Assembly: GCA_005656395.1 (NCBI GenBank)
Contig: SRSI01000036.1
Coordinates: 186,001 to 250,000 of the forward strand
Reading direction: 5' to 3'
Origin: Strongyloides papillosus
Lineage: Eukaryota; Nematoda; Chromadorea; Rhabditida; Strongyloididae
Length of the DNA: 64,000 bases
Under the pieces are notes generated by a model. The model did no database searches. It had not been told where the DNA came from and saw nothing but the letters and a program-made list of their open reading frames with translations. Below, piece after piece: positions 58,303 to 64,000 of this stretch. The first letter of the stretch is position 1, and each line of letters begins with the position of its first letter. The translations under genes and the position numbers were made by a program.

Positions 58303-59220
58303 TATTTATTTAAGAAATTATTTGCAAATAAATGAAAGGTAAATTGTTAATTATTGTTTGGATGATGGATTGAAAAAAAAACGCTAATCAATTTATTATT
58401 ACTCGTAATTGGCAAGATATTTCTTCTTAGGTGAAGGTCATATTCCTTTCATATACTTATTGTAGTTAATTCTATGTCAAGATAAATACATGTCTAAAAA
58501 ATTTCATTAAAGGTATACCTTTAAATTATATAATTAAAAAACAAGTAAATAATCTTTATTTATTTGCAAGGAATATTTATCAATGTTATACTAACATAAA
58601 TCAAAAGGTATTCTGCAAACAGGAATCGGTCAAAATAAAGTTACATATTTTGTACGTGTGTGGAATTAAAGGTTCCGGAATTCTATTATACCATTATTTC
58701 TAGTCTAAGCTATGATTCTTATCATTTTTTAATAACATCCTTGTTTAACAATAAACATTGCAACAAGGATATTAGAGTCCCTCACCACATTATCTTTAAA
58801 ATTATGATGTATTTTATCAAAGTTTTTAGATAGTAACTTTTAAAGGATGCATTTAATCAGTTACCTAAGTATTATTAATCATCTTTTTTAATATTACTTG
58901 CAATATTAGTCAGTTTTTCAAATTAAAAATAAAATTTATCATTCATAAAAAATGTTGTTAAAAGTAAATAAAAAATAAATTCGGTAAATTTTTTGCATTT
59001 TTGTTGCTGTTTTTTTAAGAAAAAACTGTTTAACAAATGTGTGTAACAGGATAAAAAAGAAGTCCTTATCAAATTTGCACTCATAATATTTTATCATTTT
59101 ATATTATTATCAATAGGTGATAAAAATATACCATAGGCGTCACATAACTCAAAAACTTTTTTTAATATAACCACAAAAACTATAAATTATAAGTACAGTT
59201 CCTTCTTTCTAATAAAAATT
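58303..59220. other. Divergent promoter region between FKBP and P450 genes
   Basis: The two genes point away from each other, so this 0.9-kb AT-rich stretch should hold both promoters. No specific site was identified. Confidence 0.45.
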
Positions 59221-60794
59221 ATGATTCTATTTCCAATAATTCTTACTCTCTTATTTATATATATATTAACAAAAGCAAAAAGTATTTTTAAATGGGTTAT
59301 GGTAAAAAGGCGCAAACATGAATTAGGAAATAAAATACCTGGGCCAAAACCAATTCCATTTTTTGGAAACGCATTATCATTTCCTAAGGATACACTGAAA
59401 ACAATTGATTATATAACAGAAGAAATAGACAAAGTTCGAGAAAAAAAGGAACCTTTTGCAAGATTCTGGATTGGGGATAAATTACTTGTTGTACCACTGA
59501 ATGGTGCTGCTGCTAAATATGTTATTGATACCGAACTTGATAAAGGTCTTGACTATGAATTGATGAAAGAATGGCTTAACGAAGGCCTTGTAACAAGTAG
59601 TGGTGAAAAATGGAAAAGCAGAAGAAAATTAATTACGCCAAGTTTCCATTTTTCTATGCTTAAAAATTATTTTTCTGTTTTTAATAAGGAATCGAAGATT
59701 TTCCTTGAATGTTTACAGAAATATGTTAATACAAATAAAAAAGTTAATATTATTGATTATGCCAAAAGAGTTACATTAGATATTATAGGTGGTATGTTAT
59801 TATCTATTACGATTTAGAATAATTTGTTTTGCTTTTTTTTCTAGAAACTGCAATGGGAACTAAAATGAACTCACAAAAAAACTTAAATGATAATTACATT
59901 GAAAATGTGGAAAAAATTAATAGAAATTTGGCAATATATACAAGAAATCCACTTTATCTTTACAAGCCAATATGGTATTTGTTTGGTGAAGGTTTCAGCC
60001 AAGATAAATGTTTAAAAGTTTTAAAAGATTTTACATCAAATATTATTAAAAATCGTTGGATAAAATACCAAGAAGATGTGATGAATAACAATACAAAAGG
60101 TGATGAGAGTGATAAAAAAAAAGAATATGATTTTTTGAGGACACTTTTGGATCACAGAGCACAAAATAAAATGACAGATCAAGATGTTCTTGATGAAGTT
60201 CAAACCTTCTCTTTTGCTGGTCACGATACAACAGCTACAGCATTTGCATTCTTAATGTGGGCACTAGCTACACATCCTGACATTCAAGAACATTTATACG
60301 ATGAGATTTGTGACGTCTATGAGAAGGAGGAGAGAGATGTTATACCAGATGATTTAAAAAAATTAGAATACTTAGATAGAGTAGTTAAAGAATCGTTAAG
60401 AAGACATCCTACGATTCCAATTGTTCTTCGTAGTACATCGAAAGAAATTGATATTCTTGGATACACATTACCTAAAGATACAGATTTTATGGTAAGCATT
60501 TACCATATTCATTTAAACCCAGAAACATATCCTAATCCATATAAATTTGATCCTGATCGTTTTCTACCAGAAAATTGTGCTACCAGAGATCCTTATGATT
60601 TTATACCATTTAGTGCTGGTCCAAGAAATTGTATTGGCCAGAAGTTTGGTTTATTTGAATTGAAAACATTGGTAATATGGGCATTACGTAGGTACAAATT
60701 TTATACCAATCTCCCATATGACTACATTAAGATTCTTCCAGAAGTTGTTATACATAATGATAAGGATTATCCAATTTTAATTACGACTCGATAA
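59221..60794 (+). CDS. Cytochrome P450, CYP4 clan, 506 aa
   Basis: Exons 59221-59791 and 59845-60794 are joined by a 53-bp intron with the codon split 1+2. An N-terminal membrane anchor and the proline-rich GPKPIPFFGNA hinge place it in the ER membrane. It has the CYP4-type TLDII-ETAMGTKMNSQ segment; the I-helix AGHDTT (residues 315-320), where CYP4 enzymes usually have EGHDTT; the ExxR (373-376, ESLR); DPDRF (426-430); and the heme loop FSAGPRNCIG with Cys453 as the ligand. It should oxidise fatty acids, sterols or xenobiotics with NADPH-P450 reductase. Replacement of the I-helix Glu by Ala removes the residue that links heme covalently in many CYP4 enzymes. The substrate is unknown. Confidence 0.93.
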
Positions 60795-63708
60795 AATTTT
60801 TATTTTGTTTGCATTTTTATTGTACATATATAAATACAGATATATTAGAAAAACATGTTTTTTCATTATAATACAGATTATCTTACGGATTTTAAAGGTA
60901 CATCCAAACAAGGTCATCTGGGTTGCCATTTTCAGATTATCATGTTCTAAAAATAACAGTTTTTTTTTGAAAGTGACAACATCAAATAAAAAATTAACTT
61001 AATTACAATTTTTTAAAAAACTGTTTTAAGTTACAGAAATATTTTTATATTGAAGATAACAGATTAGAGTGGATGCAGAACTTCAAATTTAAACTGTTTT
61101 ATCTTTTTTCAAAAAAATTTGACTTATTATACAAAATCCTGATAAAATGAAGACTTTTCAAAATTGTAGCACTACAAAAATAATTAATTTTTACAATACA
61201 AAAAAATGCTATATATGAAATTGTTTACCAATGATACAGCAATGCTTTATTAATGATAAAAGAGATTCATATTAAAACAACTTATGAATGATATCAATTA
61301 TTTTAATTAAATCTTTTGAAATTATCATAATTTATTATTATGTATATAAATATTTCAGATTTTTCGTTACACAAACTAGATATCGCTTGCTTTTTAAAAA
61401 ATAAATCTTATGTTAAAAAAAATGTATGCCGATTACGGAAATAAAAACAACAAGGCATATTATTGGTAGTTGCCTCACCAAGTGAATTTCGATAAAAACA
61501 AGCAAAGATTATAACTTGTTAAAGAAGATTTTACATGTTTTAATAATCTATCACAGACAGCAAACTTTAAATTCTTATGAATTCATAAATTAAGTTTATA
61601 TTCTCAAAGAATGACATCAATTTTATTTAATATTTTCTATAATTATGTTATTGTAGTAAATTATTTTGTAATAATCTCATGTAAATGTGTTTTTTTAGTA
61701 GAGTTAGTCATCTATGGTACTTTATTTTTACTACGAATATTATCTTTAATTAGTATTACAATTTTATCTGTTTACATAATTATGTGGCATTAGTAATATG
61801 CATAATTAAGCATAACATATAAATAAATGGATTGATAATCTGAAAGTTCATGAAAATCAAACTTATAATTTAATTTAATTTTTTATCAAAGAAAAATCTG
61901 CTTCATTAAAAAATCAATACAGTATAAATAGTATTTTCTTCGGTTAAAGCCTTGAAATATTATTAATCTACTAATTTGTTACCTACACACTGAGTAATAA
62001 TTAAATTTTTATTTTGCTGTATCAAACATTATTTTAATTAGAATTTACGTAACTGTTAACGTTATTATGACGTCTATGCCATTACCCAAAACTAAATTTT
62101 GATAAACATTAAAAGAAAAGATAATAGTACGAAATAAAAATGAATTTTAAACATGAATAATTAATAACAATCATTTTACATGAATGATCATCAGTTATCA
62201 AATTTCAACGTAGAATATGAAAATGTTTCATTTGCTGTTAATATTGAAAACTTGAAATTAACATTTGATCGATGAAAAGAATATGGTATTACGGGTTCTA
62301 ACGATTTTTCCATTTTTCAAATTCAAAACATAGATTATTATTATTTTTTAATAATCACTTAGTTGATTCCTGTAATTTGTGTGTTTTTAAAAATCGGAAA
62401 CACAATCTCATAGTTTATGACAAACTAAAATCTATTAATATGGCATAAAGAAATTATAATTAAAATCAAAGCAATATCTGTTAAGAACATTTATTTGCTA
62501 AATAATATCGTTTAATTTTTCTAATGAAGCTTTATAGGAATTATCTTAAACTTGTTTTTCTAATTTTATTTTATTAGTTTGTCTGTATTATAATCATAAA
62601 AGCATCACTACCTTGGCTTTATGCCGTAATTATGTTCAGAAAAAGTGCTTCTTAATTATGGAAAATTATAAAAATATAATGTACTATTTTACTTTTTAAA
62701 GCCTTCAAAAGATATTTGTGATAAACATTATTGTTATTATGTATTTGATATACTGTAGATATTATGGTAAATCTGAGAGTTATTGTTTTACAATAGAAAA
62801 TTTCATAAAACATTTTACTTCGTCATTAAGATTTTCATAGGATATTTTGAATATTTACGGAATAAAAGAAATGTACAAAATTGATCACAGTTTTAAACAA
62901 TAAGACGAAGTCATTACAACTTTATTAAAGTGATAAAGAAGTTTTTTTTGTAAGTAAATAGTTATTTTTAATACAGATATTTATTTTAAATAATAATTAT
63001 ATATTTTTTTTTGGTTGATTTATAATATTGTATCTATTGCTGAATGTTTATGCAACAAATATTCATCTATATTTATTCAGATCATAAAAAACTGCAATCG
63101 TAATAATAGAAAAGTTAAATAAATTCATCATCTACATTTTTTTTAAAATTTTTTAGTTGTTGAGATTATAGTGCCAATTCTTCAGTAGTTTTCATAGAAT
63201 TTACTTAATATAATTGATAAAGAATCTTCTTGAAATTTTGAATAAATAAGTTGTTATAATCTTTAACAAAACATTGCGATCCTTATAATAATAAATGGTA
63301 AAAAAAAGGAAATTATATTTATTAGATATCTGTTAAAATAATAGTATGGATAATAAAGATTATTTTTCAAAATTATTTTTTTACATTGGCTTTTTATAAA
63401 ATTAAGCTTAAAAAAAATGTTGTTTAAAGTCGATAAAGAAAGTTATTCAGAGATAAATATGCTTTCATAGAAAATTATCATTTATTTTTTTAAAAACAAT
63501 TAATATTTTAGACATTGATAAAACGTTAACGGCAAAGTAATTAGTTATTTATGAAGTATCCAGTCATTATTTAAAAAATCAAAGTGACGTCAAACTGTTC
63601 AAATGTTTCTAGATGATTTAATTAGAATATGAAAATGCCAAATATTTAGAAAAATGAATTTTTGAATTGGTAATCAAATTATAATTGAATAATAAATTTC
63701 TATCACCT
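60795..63708. other. Intergenic AT-rich region of 2.9 kb
   Basis: Short hydrophobic frames (for example 61611-61793) reflect composition only. No repeats, RNA genes or coding motifs were recognised. Confidence 0.5.
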
Positions 63709-64000
63709 TTATTGTGGTCTTACATGATAATAGATATAAAGGTCCTCAAGTCTTTCGGTAAGCACAGGAATATGATTTCCACTATTTTTTCTTCTACTAC
63801 GGACTTTTTCATAATTATAAAATTCACAGAAAGTAAGGATTTTATCTTTATTCATATCGGCTTCTCTAATGTACTCTTCTAATAAAACAAATACAACACC
63901 AAAATCATGATCTTCTTCCCAATTTACATGTCTAAATATTCCATCACTTCCAACAAGGTAACGAATTACATCTTCAAATGAAAATGAATCTTTATATTTT
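63709..64000 (-). CDS. EF-hand protein, C-terminal part, cut by the right edge
   Basis: The minus strand is open from the right edge to the TAA at 63711-63709 (97 codons). It contains a full EF-hand loop (D-M-N-K-D-K-I-L-T-F-C-E, with Asp, Asn, Asp and a terminal Glu in the calcium positions) preceded by a helix EEYIREA. An earlier segment (SFSFEDVIRYLVGSDGIF) may be a degenerate hand. The tail is basic, then ends in a Tyr-rich YIYYHVRPQ. It is likely a calcium-binding protein; the rest of the gene lies beyond the window. A plus-strand frame over the same bases is a shadow. Confidence 0.7.
   Translation of the reverse strand, partial: KYKDSFSFEDVIRYLVGSDGIFRHVNWEEDHDFGVVFVLLEEYIREADMNKDKILTFCEFYNYEKVRSRRKNSGNHIPVLTERLEDLYIYYHVRPQ

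Noticed and set aside
61611..61793. 60-codon hydrophobic frame
   Set aside because: Typical by-product of T-rich sequence; no support.

Overview
The window looks like nuclear DNA of a parasitic nematode, most likely a clade IV species of the Strongyloides type. It is extremely AT-rich, its introns are tiny (31 to 55 bp, one of 717 bp), and the gene content is typical: a secreted astacin, a type 2 cystatin, a nematode nuclear receptor, several families of chemosensory 7TM receptors, a CYP4-clan P450 and ER FKBPs. The species is an inference. No bacterial, organellar, tRNA, rRNA or CRISPR feature was seen.

Layout. 1-5449 (minus): most of a Ty3/gypsy retrotransposon with a Gag ORF and a Pol ORF in the -1 frame, cut by the left edge. 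6577-10902 (plus): three genes for secreted or anchored proteins (astacin, acidic Glu/Ser-rich protein, cystatin). 11724-13723 (minus): a three-exon nuclear hormone receptor. About 13.7-17.7 kb is a gene desert. 18350-19747: a tandem pair of paralogous secreted proteins of unknown family. 20866-24626: a probably broken Srv-like receptor, a complete Sre-like receptor, and a convergent unknown gene. 26511-33044: a GC-rich island, then three tandem 7TM receptor copies in different states of decay, with a dead mariner and a TTAA-flanked MITE between them. 33.5-37.9 kb is a graveyard: a pogo/Tigger-type MITE, a long inverted repeat, a possible beta-propeller relic and a chitin-binding relic. 40345-42701: a large multi-span membrane protein. 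42835-47355 (minus): two tandem SLC9B/NHA-like cation antiporter genes sharing an unusual Asp-Asn motif. 48232-49770 (minus): glutathione synthetase. 51702-53497: two small membrane or secreted proteins. 53998-54878: a deleted mariner. 55064-56499 (minus): a rhodopsin-like peptide receptor. 57460-58302 (minus): a two-domain ER FKBP ending in KDEL. 59221-60794: a cytochrome P450. 63709-64000 (minus): the 3' end of an EF-hand gene.

Taken together, the genes fall into host or environment interface (astacin, cystatin, secreted pair, chemoreceptors), redox and xenobiotic metabolism (glutathione synthetase, P450), and ion and ER homeostasis (antiporters, FKBP). There are no operons with obvious functional coupling; tandem duplication is the main local process. 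The strongest items for follow-up are the SLC9B-like pair with the second catalytic aspartate replaced in both copies, the unassigned secreted pair, the GC-rich island, the MITEs, and the Gag-Pol arrangement of the retrotransposon. Exon boundaries come from reading GT-AG signals and frame; none has transcript support here.
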